The notes under the pieces are model-generated. The model saw nothing but the letters and a program-made list of their open reading frames with translations, did not search any database and had not been told where the DNA came from. From an uncultured Candidatus Saccharibacteria bacterium (GTDB lineage Bacteria > Patescibacteriota > Saccharimonadia > Saccharimonadales > Saccharimonadaceae), in contig CALHQH010000009.1 in NCBI GenBank assembly GCA_938036625.1, forward strand, positions 1 to 53,495: 53,495 nt of DNA. The letters are read 5' to 3'. A program made the position numbers and the translations under genes. This document shows, one piece after another, positions 7,820 through 15,283 of the stretch (within the stretch, counting starts at the first letter, position 1; each line of letters starts with the position of its first letter).

Positions 7820-7865
7820 GAAAAAGCCGCCCGTTCGGGCGACCGTTTCCGTTTTAGTTCCGATT
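7820..7865 (-). terminator. tRNA-Glu trailer and rho-independent terminator (shared module)
   Basis: Directly after the tRNA CCA end, 46 bases lead to a GCCC/GGGC stem (7829-7840) followed by GGCTTTTTC in the minus direction. The same 46-base module, with about 38 identical positions, follows tRNA-Gly at 27334-27379. A second minus-strand stem, GCTGG/CCAGC with an inner CGGC/GCCG (7794-7819) and then AATTTTTC, gives a back-up stop. Confidence 0.8.
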
Positions 7866-7940
7866 TGGTGACCTCACCGGGAATCGAACCCGGGTTGCTG
7901 GGATGAGAACCCAGTGTCCTAACCGCTAGACGATGAGGCC
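7866..7940 (-). tRNA. tRNA-Glu (CTC), CCA encoded
   Basis: The 72-base cloverleaf closes fully: acceptor GGCCTCA/TGAGGTC, anticodon stem CTGGG/CCCAG with loop TTCTCAT giving anticodon CTC, and T arm CCGGG TTCGATT CCCGG. The discriminator base is A and CCA is encoded. It reads toward the Nudix cassette. Confidence 0.97.
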
Positions 7941-7999
7941 GCTTAGTCACTATAGCAAAAAAATCGACACTTGTCTAGCGATAATGTTGTAAAAAAGGC

Positions 8000-8028
8000 T
8001 TGACATACCCTAGGCGTGATGCTACACT
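8000..8028 (+). promoter_or_regulatory. Consensus promoter of the candidate RNA at 8034-8268
   Basis: TTGACA (8000-8005), an exact 17-base spacer and TACACT (8023-8028) predict a start near 8034-8036. No protein start with a ribosome site follows, so it most likely drives a non-coding RNA. Confidence 0.7.
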
Positions 8029-8033
8029 GATCG

Positions 8034-8268
8034 TGTCATGCACTTGCATGGTGGAGACAACTAACACAAACAGCACTCGATACAGCCATCGCAAGCCACG
8101 AGATGCAGGAGAACCCATACTGCATTTGTCTGGTTTGTTCACGCTATAACTGTGCAAATTCACACTTGGCACCCGTGCGAGAGGTGCCAAGCAAAGGAGG
8201 ACTCCTTGGGTATCTTACCCAGCCCAGGAGATGTGCGATTTTCACTTCCCACGCGGGGAGTGATTTTC
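8034..8268 (+). ncRNA. Candidate structured non-coding RNA of about 235 nt
   Basis: The segment has its own strong promoter and ends in a 9-bp stem (8242-8263) followed by TTTTCGTTT, a good intrinsic terminator. Between them are several perfect stems: CATGC/GCATG at the 5' end, ATGCAG/CTGCAT (from 8103), CTTGGCACC/GGTGCCAAG (around 8165-8190), AAGGAG/CTCCTT and GGGTA/TACCC. Four or more GGA-containing motifs occur in the RNA. It does not show the conserved cores of RNase P RNA, tmRNA or SRP RNA as far as I can see. A 64-codon frame inside runs through the terminator and lacks a ribosome site, so it is not preferred. Its 3' end overlaps the antisense end of the sensor kinase gene. Confidence 0.55.
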
Positions 8269-8272
8269 GTTT
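8241..8272 (+). terminator. Intrinsic terminator of the candidate RNA
   Basis: TCACTTCCC (8242-8250), a 4-base loop and GGGGAGTGA (8255-8263) form nine pairs with one G-T, followed by TTTTCGTTT on the plus strand. On the minus strand it overlaps the last codons of the sensor kinase. Confidence 0.75.
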
Positions 8273-9552
8273 GGTGAAATATTCTGGTGCGGCGTGAGGC
8301 GATCGATCGGCAAGCGGAAGCCAAAGGTGCTACCCTGCCCCTCTCGCGAATGAAAGATCAGCTCGCCATGGTGCCCCAGCACGATCTTCTTTGCCAAGAA
8401 TAGCCCAATCCCCGTGCCATCGGGCCGCTGCAGCTGGGCATTGTGCGCCCGGAAGAATTTCGTAAAGATCTTGCGCTGCTCACCCTGCGGCACTCCAATG
8501 CCATGATCTTGCACGGTACACACCACCCAGCCATCCTTGCGGTAGAGTCGTACTGTAATAACATCAGCGCCAGGTGAGTAGTAAATAGCATTATCGATAT
8601 AATTAACGATGACTTGCCGAAGCTTATTTTCATCGATTAACAGAGGTGGGATAACTCCATGCGATCGATAATCCACTCGCAAATGGTGGCGCTCGGCAAT
8701 GAGCTGAATAGACTCGATACTCTCCGCCACCAGCGCGGCAACATCACCTGGATGGAAGTCGATTGTGAAGTTGCCAGTGCGGATGCGCGACACATTAAGG
8801 AAGTTGCCAATCAGCTGCACCATTCGCTCACTACTCGTAAAAGCCTCGGTAAGGAAGGTGCGCTGCGTGGCATTAATCTCACCAGCATCGCCCTCCAGCA
8901 CCATCGAGATATAGCCCTTTACACTAGTGAGCGGCGTACGCAGCTGGTGACTCGCCATACTAACAAACTCATCCTTCGCGGCATCGAGCTCGCGCAGGCG
9001 GCGGTTAGAGGCGCGCAGTTGGCGCGTTGCATGGTCTACCGCTTGGGTGAGCTGCTGCTGGAACTGCTGCGTGGTATTGTGGCACTGTTGCGCCATCAGC
9101 GTCAGTGCACATTGCTGAGCTATCATTGCAAGAGTGGCTCGCTGCGCAGTAGTATACGTGGCTCGCTCAGCCGGCGGGCCCAGCACGATATATCCACAGT
9201 GGTTGCCCTGCCACACCAGCCGCAGCACTACAGCAATGTCGTAACGACGAAGTGCGTGGCGCTTGGGTAGCATGGCGGTCATTGTGCGAGCCGTTGCTTC
9301 TTCACACAGTGGCAAGAGTACATCGACAGAGGTAACGCATTCATCTGGCAAGTCAATTAGCGGCGGCGCTCCATCCATCGTCACCATCACGCCGCACCAG
9401 GTTGGTTGGGCAACCGTCTCCAACGCCGTACGCACCGCTGCCACCACCTCTGCAAAGTCGGTCACGGTAGCTAGCGCGCTACCCAGTGCGACCAGGGGTT
9501 CAGCTGATGTAGGCGCCATGCTTGATTTCGGGCGATTTTGTTCCATTTTCAT
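8242..9552 (-). CDS. Cytoplasmic sensor histidine kinase with GAF-like input
   Basis: 436 aa. The first 150 residues look like a GAF-type sensory domain (LATVTDFAEVVAAVRTALE and similar text). A helical linker leads to HisKA with phospho-acceptor His202 in SMASHQLRTPLTSVKGY. The HATPase_c domain has the N box VNYIDNAIYYSP, G1 DHGIGVP, F box IFTKFFRA and G2 GTGIGLFLAKKI. No membrane segment is visible, so it senses a cytoplasmic signal. The start is the ATG 12 bases after a TATAAT box that is shared, in opposite direction, with the divergent response regulator; the pair is probably a two-component system. Confidence 0.88.
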   Translation of the reverse strand: MKMEQNRPKSSMAPTSAEPLVALGSALATVTDFAEVVAAVRTALETVAQPTWCGVMVTMDGAPPLIDLPDECVTSVDVLLPLCEEATARTMTAMLPKRHALRRYDIAVVLRLVWQGNHCGYIVLGPPAERATYTTAQRATLAMIAQQCALTLMAQQCHNTTQQFQQQLTQAVDHATRQLRASNRRLRELDAAKDEFVSMASHQLRTPLTSVKGYISMVLEGDAGEINATQRTFLTEAFTSSERMVQLIGNFLNVSRIRTGNFTIDFHPGDVAALVAESIESIQLIAERHHLRVDYRSHGVIPPLLIDENKLRQVIVNYIDNAIYYSPGADVITVRLYRKDGWVVCTVQDHGIGVPQGEQRKIFTKFFRAHNAQLQRPDGTGIGLFLAKKIVLGHHGELIFHSREGQGSTFGFRLPIDRLTPHQNISPNENHSPRGK

Positions 9553-9576
9553 GCTACACCTGCTATTATAAAGCAA
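9553..9576. promoter_or_regulatory. Shared divergent -10 box of the two-component pair
   Basis: The sequence TATTATA at 9564-9570 reads as TATTAT toward the response regulator (with TGC in front, an extended -10, ending 7 bases before its ATG) and as TATAAT toward the kinase. The two promoters therefore occupy nearly the same DNA and should exclude each other. Confidence 0.6.
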
Positions 9577-9975
9577 ATGGTTAAAATTGCCATCATCGAA
9601 GACGACCAAACCATCAGCCAAATGTACCGCATGAAGTTCGAAGCGGCTGGCTTTGCGGTGGAAGTTGCAGGCGATGGCAAAGCTGGCATCATGCTCGCGC
9701 AACGGACTCACCCCGACATCATCCTCCTCGACCTCCAGATGCCCCACCTCAATGGCGCAGACACGCTCGAGCACATCCGCGCTTACTCATGGGGCAAGGC
9801 CATCCCTGTTATCATCCTTACCAACCTTGGCCACGAAGAAGCCCCCAAAAAGCTCCAGCACCTTGGCGTCCACAGCTACATTGTCAAAGCCGAGCTCACC
9901 CCCAGCCAAGTCGTTAAGCGAGTGGAGGAGGCTTTGGCGGAGCGTGGGGTAGCCGTTACTAATATATACGGGTAG
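9577..9975 (+). CDS. Single-domain response regulator (receiver only)
   Basis: 132 aa, one CheY-like receiver and no output domain. The acidic pocket is IIEDDQ, the phospho-acceptor is Asp52 in LLDLQMP, and the conserved Thr82 (ILTN) and Lys104 (IVKAE) are present. With no DNA-binding domain it must act by protein contact or pass phosphate on. It is divergent from the histidine kinase and presumably its partner. The start is the ATG 7 bases after the -10, which indicates a leaderless message; the longer upstream frame would run through the promoter. Confidence 0.9.
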   Translation: MVKIAIIEDDQTISQMYRMKFEAAGFAVEVAGDGKAGIMLAQRTHPDIILLDLQMPHLNGADTLEHIRAYSWGKAIPVIILTNLGHEEAPKKLQHLGVHSYIVKAELTPSQVVKRVEEALAERGVAVTNIYG

Positions 9976-10000
9976 GTTGTTTATCAACTACTAGCAATAC

Positions 10001-10036
10001 GAGAGTGGCTCTACCCCAGGCCATACCACTCTCTTT
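10001..10036 (+). terminator. Probable terminator after the response regulator
   Basis: GAGAGTGG (10001-10008) and CCACTCTC (10026-10033) form an 8-bp stem followed by only TTT. The loop of 17 bases is long, so the call is moderate. Confidence 0.45.
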
Positions 10037-10088
10037 AGCGCCTATTACTATAGGATATATCAAATTATTGCTTACACAATCTAAGGAG

Positions 10089-10637
10089 TCATCTCAGTGA
10101 TTTTTTCAAATCGCGCAAAGCCATCCTAATAAGCCGCTCGTCATAAGCTTTTGGTTCCACAATCGACAGTATTTTTGCTTTCTGCTGCTTGCTAGGTTCG
10201 AGCTCGTCCGTCAGATCGACTATCCCCTGCAGGACGCGCTGGTCAGTTTGTGTTTCAGCAAGTCGGTAGAGGTCTGGCATGATGGCGCGGATCTTCTCTC
10301 GGCAGCGGTCAGCTAGGTCGGTATTGCCTCGTTCTTTTTCTGATGGTGCTGACCAGCCACAGGCGATTTCGACGAGGAGATCGAGCGCAAAACCAAGGCC
10401 TGGTGTGCTAAAGTTTCCAAGATGTATCTCGTTGGTAATAATGTCCGTTACTGGTTCGGTTGCCTGGTATAGATTGCGTTGAAAGAAGGCGTTCCCCTCT
10501 ATTTTCCAATACGCGTCATGAGCGACTTCGTCTTTATCGGCATGGAGCATAGTACATATTTTGCCAGGAAGAATCTGCGGATTCTCGTTGTCAGCAGTAC
10601 GTAATTGTGCCCAATCTATCTTGTATTCTTTATACAT
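10089..10637 (-). CDS. Hypothetical soluble protein, 182 aa
   Basis: Not recognised by family. It has an N-terminal MYKEYKIDWAQLRTADNENPQILP segment and then helix-rich text with a repeat-like look (NEIHLGNFSTPGLGFALDLLVEI, then LVDLTDELEPSKQQKAKIL-like helices), reminiscent of HEAT-repeat immunity-type proteins, though this is only an impression. Start chosen at the ATG with GAGGAG 6 bases upstream; the longer frame begins inside the promoter region. It stands alone between the response regulator and tRNA-Arg and has Lys/Asn use higher than its neighbours, so it may be acquired. Confidence 0.7.
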   Translation of the reverse strand: MYKEYKIDWAQLRTADNENPQILPGKICTMLHADKDEVAHDAYWKIEGNAFFQRNLYQATEPVTDIITNEIHLGNFSTPGLGFALDLLVEIACGWSAPSEKERGNTDLADRCREKIRAIMPDLYRLAETQTDQRVLQGIVDLTDELEPSKQQKAKILSIVEPKAYDERLIRMALRDLKKSLR

Positions 10638-10759
10638 CCCAAGCTCCTCGTTCTTATTTTTATATAATACCATCCAATCCCTCAGTCCCACCACTCCCTA
10701 GAGTGTATTCTCAGGCAGTTTGGCTTCTCACGCCAGTGGTGGTACAATAGAGGCAGCAC

Positions 10760-10836
10760 GCACCCGTAGCTCAGCGGATTAGAGTACTTGGCTTCGAACC
10801 AAGTGGTCGCAGGTTCGAATCCTGCCGGGTGTACCA
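10760..10836 (+). tRNA. tRNA-Arg (TCG), CCA encoded
   Basis: Acceptor GCACCCG/CGGGTGT (first pair G-T), anticodon stem CTTGG/CCAAG with loop CTTCGAA giving anticodon TCG, T arm GCAGG TTCGAAT CCTGC, discriminator A and CCA. One of three tRNA-Arg genes in this window (TCG, TCT, CCG). Confidence 0.97.
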
Positions 10837-10964
10837 TTTTTGTTCTATTATTGCCCAGGTTCTCTGGGTTTATTTATATGGCATGATTTATGCTACAACT
10901 TACCAATACAAGAAGGGCTGGCGCACCGCCAACCCGTTCTGCTGCACTACTGCCACAATAACGA

Positions 10965-11504
10965 CTAGTAGTACGTTGACGACCGCATAGGCCCCGTTGT
11001 GCTTGTTGTCTGCCACATAACCACCCCAGCTGCTAGCAAAATCAAGAATACAACGATGGCCACTGCCGCCAAGACAAGGCCAACAATATAGGCGATCTTA
11101 AGCCCCTGCGCCCACGTCTTGTCGCGCTCGGTTGCGACATATGGCGTACCGTTTGCATCTGCTGTGGTACTCGTCAGCAAGAAGAAGTCGACGACACCCC
11201 AGACAGATAAGACAAATAGCCCCAACAGCGAAACGATATTAATATACGGCACAACCGCCGTTACCGTACAGCCCACTGCAATCCAAAAGCGGATCTTGCC
11301 CAGCTCGTCGCCACGATACCAACGAGCCAGGCCGTACTGACCCATAAACGCAGCGAAGGCAACGACTGCTAAATAATTGCGCGGTGAAGTATCGACTGGT
11401 GCAGCTGTGGCAGCTGGCACGACTGGTTGGCTGGCAGCTGGAGCTGTGTGAGGTGCTGCTTCAGTTGGTGGTGTTGGTTGTACTACAGGTTGTTGGTTTG
11501 CCAT
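10965..11504 (-). CDS. TM2-like membrane protein
   Basis: 179 aa. The first 60 residues are a Pro/Ala/Thr/Gln-rich disordered tail. Then come two helices around GQYGLARWYRGDELGKIRFW, which matches the TM2 pattern (short turn with a G-x-x-R-x-Y motif), a third helix (LGLFVLSVWGVVDFFLL), and a separate C-terminal helix (IAYIVGLVLAAVAIVVFLILLAAGVV). TM2 proteins are small membrane proteins of unclear role. The ATG used has GGGAG about 8 bases upstream; two upstream in-frame starts are less likely. Confidence 0.75.
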   Translation of the reverse strand: MANQQPVVQPTPPTEAAPHTAPAASQPVVPAATAAPVDTSPRNYLAVVAFAAFMGQYGLARWYRGDELGKIRFWIAVGCTVTAVVPYINIVSLLGLFVLSVWGVVDFFLLTSTTADANGTPYVATERDKTWAQGLKIAYIVGLVLAAVAIVVFLILLAAGVVMWQTTSTTGPMRSSTYY

Positions 11505-11680
11505 GGCTATTCTCCCGATTAAACTCTCTTGCTCCATGGTAATGTGTTTTTGGCAAAAAGACAAGCAAGCGTATGTGATGCAACAAGAAAGCTTTTTAAT
11601 TCACTCCACCATCTCTTGACAGAACCCCAGGCTATCCGCTATAGTAAAAGGGCTTTGCACGGGTAGTGCAAGCGCGACAT

Positions 11681-11757
11681 GGGCCAGTAGCTCAGCTGGT
11701 TAGAGCACCTGCCTCTTAAGCAGGGTGTCGAGGGTTCGAGCCCCTCCTGGCCCTCCA
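11681..11757 (+). tRNA. tRNA-Lys (CTT), CCA encoded
   Basis: Acceptor GGGCCAG/CTGGCCC, anticodon stem CCTGC/GCAGG with loop CTCTTAA giving anticodon CTT, T arm GAGGG TTCGAGC CCCTC, discriminator T and CCA. About 95 bases before folD. Confidence 0.97.
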
Positions 11758-11850
11758 TAGTATGTAGTCCTCGGTATTGCCAGAGGACTGTTTGCTATAG
11801 AGATACCTATCACTAGCATTAACCACATATTTACGAAAGGATTAAGCCTT

Positions 11851-12681
11851 ATGCCCACTTCATCACTCAACGGCCGTGAGCTCGCCAGCTTCATCAAGCA
11901 GCGCCAAGCCCGCCAAGTGCGCCACCTGCGCCAAGCCTATGGCATCACCCCCAAGCTGCTCATCATTACCCCACTCAATGCATCGGGGCCAATCAATGCC
12001 TATGTGCGCTACAAGCAAGCCTACGCTGCTGATATCCTCGTTGAGACAGAGGTAGCGCCAACTGCTGAGGCGGATATGCCAAGCGCGATCGACCGAGCAA
12101 ACAACGACCCACACATCCACGGTGTCATCGTCCAATTGCCGCTCAACGACCCATCACAAACAGACGCCATCGTGCAGCACATCTCTCCCGCCAAGGACGT
12201 CGATGGCCTGAGTGGCCCGCAAGCTGCCTATACGCCAGCAACAGCGCAAGCAATCGATTGGCTACTAGCGGGTTATAACATTAGCCTCGACGACAAGCAG
12301 CTCGCCATCATCGGGCGAGGGCGGTTAGTAGGCGCACCACTAGAGCGGCTGTGGCGCGACCGCGGCTTGACGGTAACAGTGTGCGACCGCCAAACGCCTA
12401 ATACCACAGAAATCATCGCTGCAAGTGACGTCATCGTCACTGCTACTGGCCAGCCCCATCTCATTACAGCGGATATGGTCAAAGCAGGTGCAGTGGTGGT
12501 TGATGCTGGCACAGCGAGCGAAGGTGGTGTTATCGTTGGCGACGTCGACCCAAGCCTGCGCCAGCGCAGTGATGTCACCCTCACTCCAGAAAAAGGCGGT
12601 GTCGGCCCTCTCACCATCGCCGTGATGATCGACCACGTTATCCAAGCAGCACAGGCAACGATCGAGTCGAGAGAAGAGTAG
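11851..12681 (+). CDS. folD: Methylenetetrahydrofolate dehydrogenase / cyclohydrolase FolD
   Basis: 276 aa, full length. The catalytic Tyr and Lys lie in YVRYKQ; VIVQLPLN and KDVDGLSGPQ form the folate site; GRGRLVGAP is the dinucleotide-binding loop; and GGVGPLTIAVMIDH is the C-terminal signature. It interconverts methylene-, methenyl- and 10-formyl-tetrahydrofolate. It forms a C1 unit logically with glyA in the same window, which makes methylene-THF from serine. AAAGGA lies about 11 bases before the ATG, a wide spacing. No terminator was seen after it. Confidence 0.93.
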   Translation: MPTSSLNGRELASFIKQRQARQVRHLRQAYGITPKLLIITPLNASGPINAYVRYKQAYAADILVETEVAPTAEADMPSAIDRANNDPHIHGVIVQLPLNDPSQTDAIVQHISPAKDVDGLSGPQAAYTPATAQAIDWLLAGYNISLDDKQLAIIGRGRLVGAPLERLWRDRGLTVTVCDRQTPNTTEIIAASDVIVTATGQPHLITADMVKAGAVVVDAGTASEGGVIVGDVDPSLRQRSDVTLTPEKGGVGPLTIAVMIDHVIQAAQATIESREE

Positions 12682-12828
12682 CATTAGATTTCACAAGAGC
12701 TAGCAGTGCTCGCGAGTTTGCATCTAAATGTGCCCAAACACTTGTAATATGTACCACATGGTGTATACGCTGCGATATACCCTCGTGTAGTGTATTTTTA
12801 TTGCTATCTAGGCTTAGATCAACACATC

Positions 12829-12863
12829 TTGCAGATATATATCATGGGTGATATATTATATCT
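12829..12863 (+). promoter_or_regulatory. murB promoter with palindromic operator
   Basis: TTGCAG (12829-12834), 17 bases, then TATATT (12852-12857) predicts a start at about the murB ATG, so murB looks leaderless. The -10 lies in the right arm of a perfect palindrome: ATATATCA (12837-12844), four bases TGGG, TGATATAT (12849-12856). The same arms and the same 4-base spacing occur at the HTH-MurA promoter (18455-18480). No other complete copy was found in the window by eye. Confidence 0.7.
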
Positions 12864-13892
12864 ATGGATATTCGTACTGACGTCTCACTCAAACCATATT
12901 TGACGATGCAGCTTGGCGGCAACGCTCATACTATGGTCGACCTCTATACCAACGATGATGTCGTGGCGGTGTGCACGATGGCCCGCCAACAGCAGGCTGA
13001 ACTCTTTGTTCTTGGTGGCGGAAGCAACACTCTAGCTCAAGACAGCGGCTTTGCTGGCATTGTAGCGCGCAACCGCATCCCGGGCTTCTCGGTCGTTGCT
13101 GAGGATGATGAATCAACGACAATTACCGTTGGTGCCGGAGAAATTCTCGATGATATCGTAGCAAAAACAGTGGCCAGTGGCCTGAGTGGCATTGAGGCGC
13201 TATCGGCCATCCCAGGCACAGCAGGCGCTGCGCCAGTACAGAACGTTGGTGCGTATGGGCAGGAAATTGCCGATACACTTGTCTCGCTCGAGGCATATGA
13301 TCGCAAGCAAGAGCACTTCGTATCGCTCAGCGCTGCCGACTGCGAGTTCTCGTACCGGCACAGCATTTTCCGGGGCCGCGAGATGGGGCGATATATCATC
13401 ACAAGCATAACGCTCCGCCTGCGCAAGGGTTTGCCACAGCCACCCTTCTACCAAGCCGTCCAGGATTATCTCACCACCCACGCCATTGCAGCACCTACTC
13501 CACAAGACATCCGCCAAGCCGTTATGACGATCCGCGCCAATAAGCTGCCCGACCCAGCCAAGCTCCCCAACACTGGCTCATTCTTCAAAAACGCGATTAT
13601 TTCCAGTGAGGCATTTGCTCAGCTCCAGCAGTACTACCCTACAGTGCCGCACTATGCGCTGCCCGATGGGCGCGTCAAGGTGCCGTCGGGCTGGCTCATT
13701 GAGCAAGCGGGACTCAGAGGCAGCGTTCTCCACGGCATGAAAGTACACGATAAGAATGCAGTCGTGCTCATCAATCAATCGGCCACCAGCTACCGCGATC
13801 TTGCCGCCGCTCGTGAGGAGATTATCCACACGGTAGAGGAAAAATTCGGCATTACCATTGTGCAAGAACCGCTAGAAATGCCAGCGGCGTGA
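12864..13892 (+). CDS. murB: UDP-N-acetylenolpyruvoylglucosamine reductase MurB
   Basis: 342 aa, type I MurB. The FAD-binding segment VLGGGSNTL, the NVGAYGQEI motif, the type I loop Tyr region CEFSYRHSIFRG and the catalytic PNTGSFFKN (Ser proton donor) are all present. The C-terminal substrate part (LPDGRVKVPSGWLIEQAG) is conserved. It reduces UDP-GlcNAc-enolpyruvate to UDP-MurNAc with NADPH, the step after MurA. It carries its own promoter with the palindrome shared with the HTH-MurA gene, so the two are likely co-regulated although 4.6 kb apart. Confidence 0.95.
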   Translation: MDIRTDVSLKPYLTMQLGGNAHTMVDLYTNDDVVAVCTMARQQQAELFVLGGGSNTLAQDSGFAGIVARNRIPGFSVVAEDDESTTITVGAGEILDDIVAKTVASGLSGIEALSAIPGTAGAAPVQNVGAYGQEIADTLVSLEAYDRKQEHFVSLSAADCEFSYRHSIFRGREMGRYIITSITLRLRKGLPQPPFYQAVQDYLTTHAIAAPTPQDIRQAVMTIRANKLPDPAKLPNTGSFFKNAIISSEAFAQLQQYYPTVPHYALPDGRVKVPSGWLIEQAGLRGSVLHGMKVHDKNAVVLINQSATSYRDLAAAREEIIHTVEEKFGITIVQEPLEMPAA

Positions 13893-14325
13893 CGAGTCAA
13901 ATAGTGTGTAACATCTGCACATAATCTTATCTTTTTACCCCTGTTAATCAATAGTTTTTGTGATATAGATGTAGTCAAGCAGGCAAGGTAGATACGTATT
14001 CTTGAGTATTTTTTTGGCTGCATTTGCCCTATTCTCTGCCAGCTTCACACTTTCTTTCCTCTCAAACAGTCACGGAATTTCACCTCATTAGGCTAGGAGT
14101 TCTGTGCTAAAATACACCATCTCATGAGGTGTTCATTCTCGTATAAGCCAAAGCACCCCTTAATATAAGGACGATGATTGACATTGCACCTGCATAACAA
14201 AATAGTGTTAAAGAGTCTTGAATACCGTTCTTTTAGACACCCCTTTCTTATCCTTTCGTCAATAAATCATGGGTGCAATTGGGGCAAAGTAGGCCGCGAT
14301 TCAGCTCAATTCACCTTCTCACCTC
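13893..14325. other. Gene-free stretch between murB and the pilin cluster
   Basis: About 430 bases with no supported gene on either strand. The text is AT-rich with scattered -10-like and -35-like words (a TTGACA near 14178, and a TAAAAT near 14110 followed by a 14-codon frame without support). Frames that extend over this part either lack starts or are tails of shadows. Confidence 0.45.
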
Positions 14326-14360
14326 TTGCACTTTTACCTCAAAACCCTTATGCTAATTGC

Positions 14361-14879
14361 ATGAGGGTACGACGCGGGTATACAATCGTGGAAATTATTA
14401 TTGTGCTGGCAATCATGCTGGTGCTGCTAGTGCTGGGTGTGGTGACGCTCAATAATGCGCAGCGCTCCTCGCGTGATACAGCCCGCACCACCACTGTAGA
14501 GACGGTGGCGCGCAGCCTTGAATCCTTCTACAACGGCGATGCAACTGGTACGTCGGGCGAGCAAGGCCACCGCTACCCGTCGGCCGAGCAGTTTTTGACC
14601 TCGCTTAATGGCACGGCAATTCGCCATATCCTCCCTGGATTGTCTGAGGATAGCTATCAATATCCATCGCACAGTGGTCAGCAAGCGCTCTTCGTCCAGT
14701 CGCCAAGCAATGGTATTAGTAAAGATAGTGCATCAATTGACCGCTTCGTCTACGAGCCACGCGCCCGCGATGGCTCGCTCTGCGTCACTGCTAGCCAAGA
14801 GTGTAGCCGCTTCTTTCTCTACTACCGGCTAGAACGCGCCCCAGCAGCAACCCTAACCATCACGAGCAACCACCAATGA
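14361..14879 (+). CDS. Type IV pilin-like protein 1
   Basis: 172 aa with a class-typical prepilin N-terminus: a short basic leader MRVRRG, then the cleavage-proximal YTIVEIIIVLAIMLVLL with Glu5, which serves both peptidase processing and helix packing. The body is short and has two Cys (SLCVTASQEC), perhaps a D-loop disulfide. Start chosen at this ATG since TTGCAC (14326-14331), a 17-base spacer and TATGCT (14349-14354) end 6 bases before it. It opens a unit of three pilin-like genes that overlap by a few bases, likely minor pilins or pseudopilins of a type IV pilus or competence pilus. Confidence 0.88.
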   Translation: MRVRRGYTIVEIIIVLAIMLVLLVLGVVTLNNAQRSSRDTARTTTVETVARSLESFYNGDATGTSGEQGHRYPSAEQFLTSLNGTAIRHILPGLSEDSYQYPSHSGQQALFVQSPSNGISKDSASIDRFVYEPRARDGSLCVTASQECSRFFLYYRLERAPAATLTITSNHQ

Positions 14880-15283
14880 AGCATAGTCCAGATGCTGGCT
14901 TTACCCTAGTAGAGATGTTGGTGACGATGGTGCTGGGCGTGCTCTTTGTTGGGACGCTCTATCAGCTGTATATTGTGACGATCCAGAGCGCAACAGAGGC
15001 CAATCGAGATGCCAAGGCGAGCATTGTGGGGTATGAGCTACTCCGCCGCGAAGTTGGTGATGGCACACCAACACCATGCACAAGCCGCGCGGCCAATCGC
15101 AACCTCACGACCGACCACTCGCTCGATACCGATGGCTTACCTCAGCCTGTTAGTGCTACTATTATCGTTGATTGCCCCTATAGCACCACCGCGCCACAGA
15201 TAAGCCGTGTATCGGTAACGGTACGCTACGGGCAAGGCTCTAGCCAATCGGAGGTTCGCCATGCGATTCTCAGCAGCCACTAA
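14876..15283 (+). CDS. Type IV pilin-like protein 2
   Basis: 135 aa; starts in an ATGA overlap with the gene before it, so it is translationally coupled. The prepilin signal is MKHSPDAG followed by FTLVEMLVTMVLGVLFVG, with Glu5. The rest is a short globular domain with two Cys (PTPCTSR and VDCPYS). The sequence resembles minor pilins that form the tip complex of the pilus. The next gene starts inside its last codons. Confidence 0.85.
   Translation: MKHSPDAGFTLVEMLVTMVLGVLFVGTLYQLYIVTIQSATEANRDAKASIVGYELLRREVGDGTPTPCTSRAANRNLTTDHSLDTDGLPQPVSATIIVDCPYSTTAPQISRVSVTVRYGQGSSQSEVRHAILSSH

Noticed and set aside
7663..7950. A 95-codon minus-strand frame over tRNA-Glu
   Set aside because: It runs through the tRNA and its terminator stems, so it is not a gene.
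8103..8297. A 64-codon plus-strand frame with a CxCxxC cluster inside the candidate RNA
   Set aside because: It has no ribosome site, runs through the intrinsic terminator and lies across several perfect stems, so a non-coding RNA explains the segment better.
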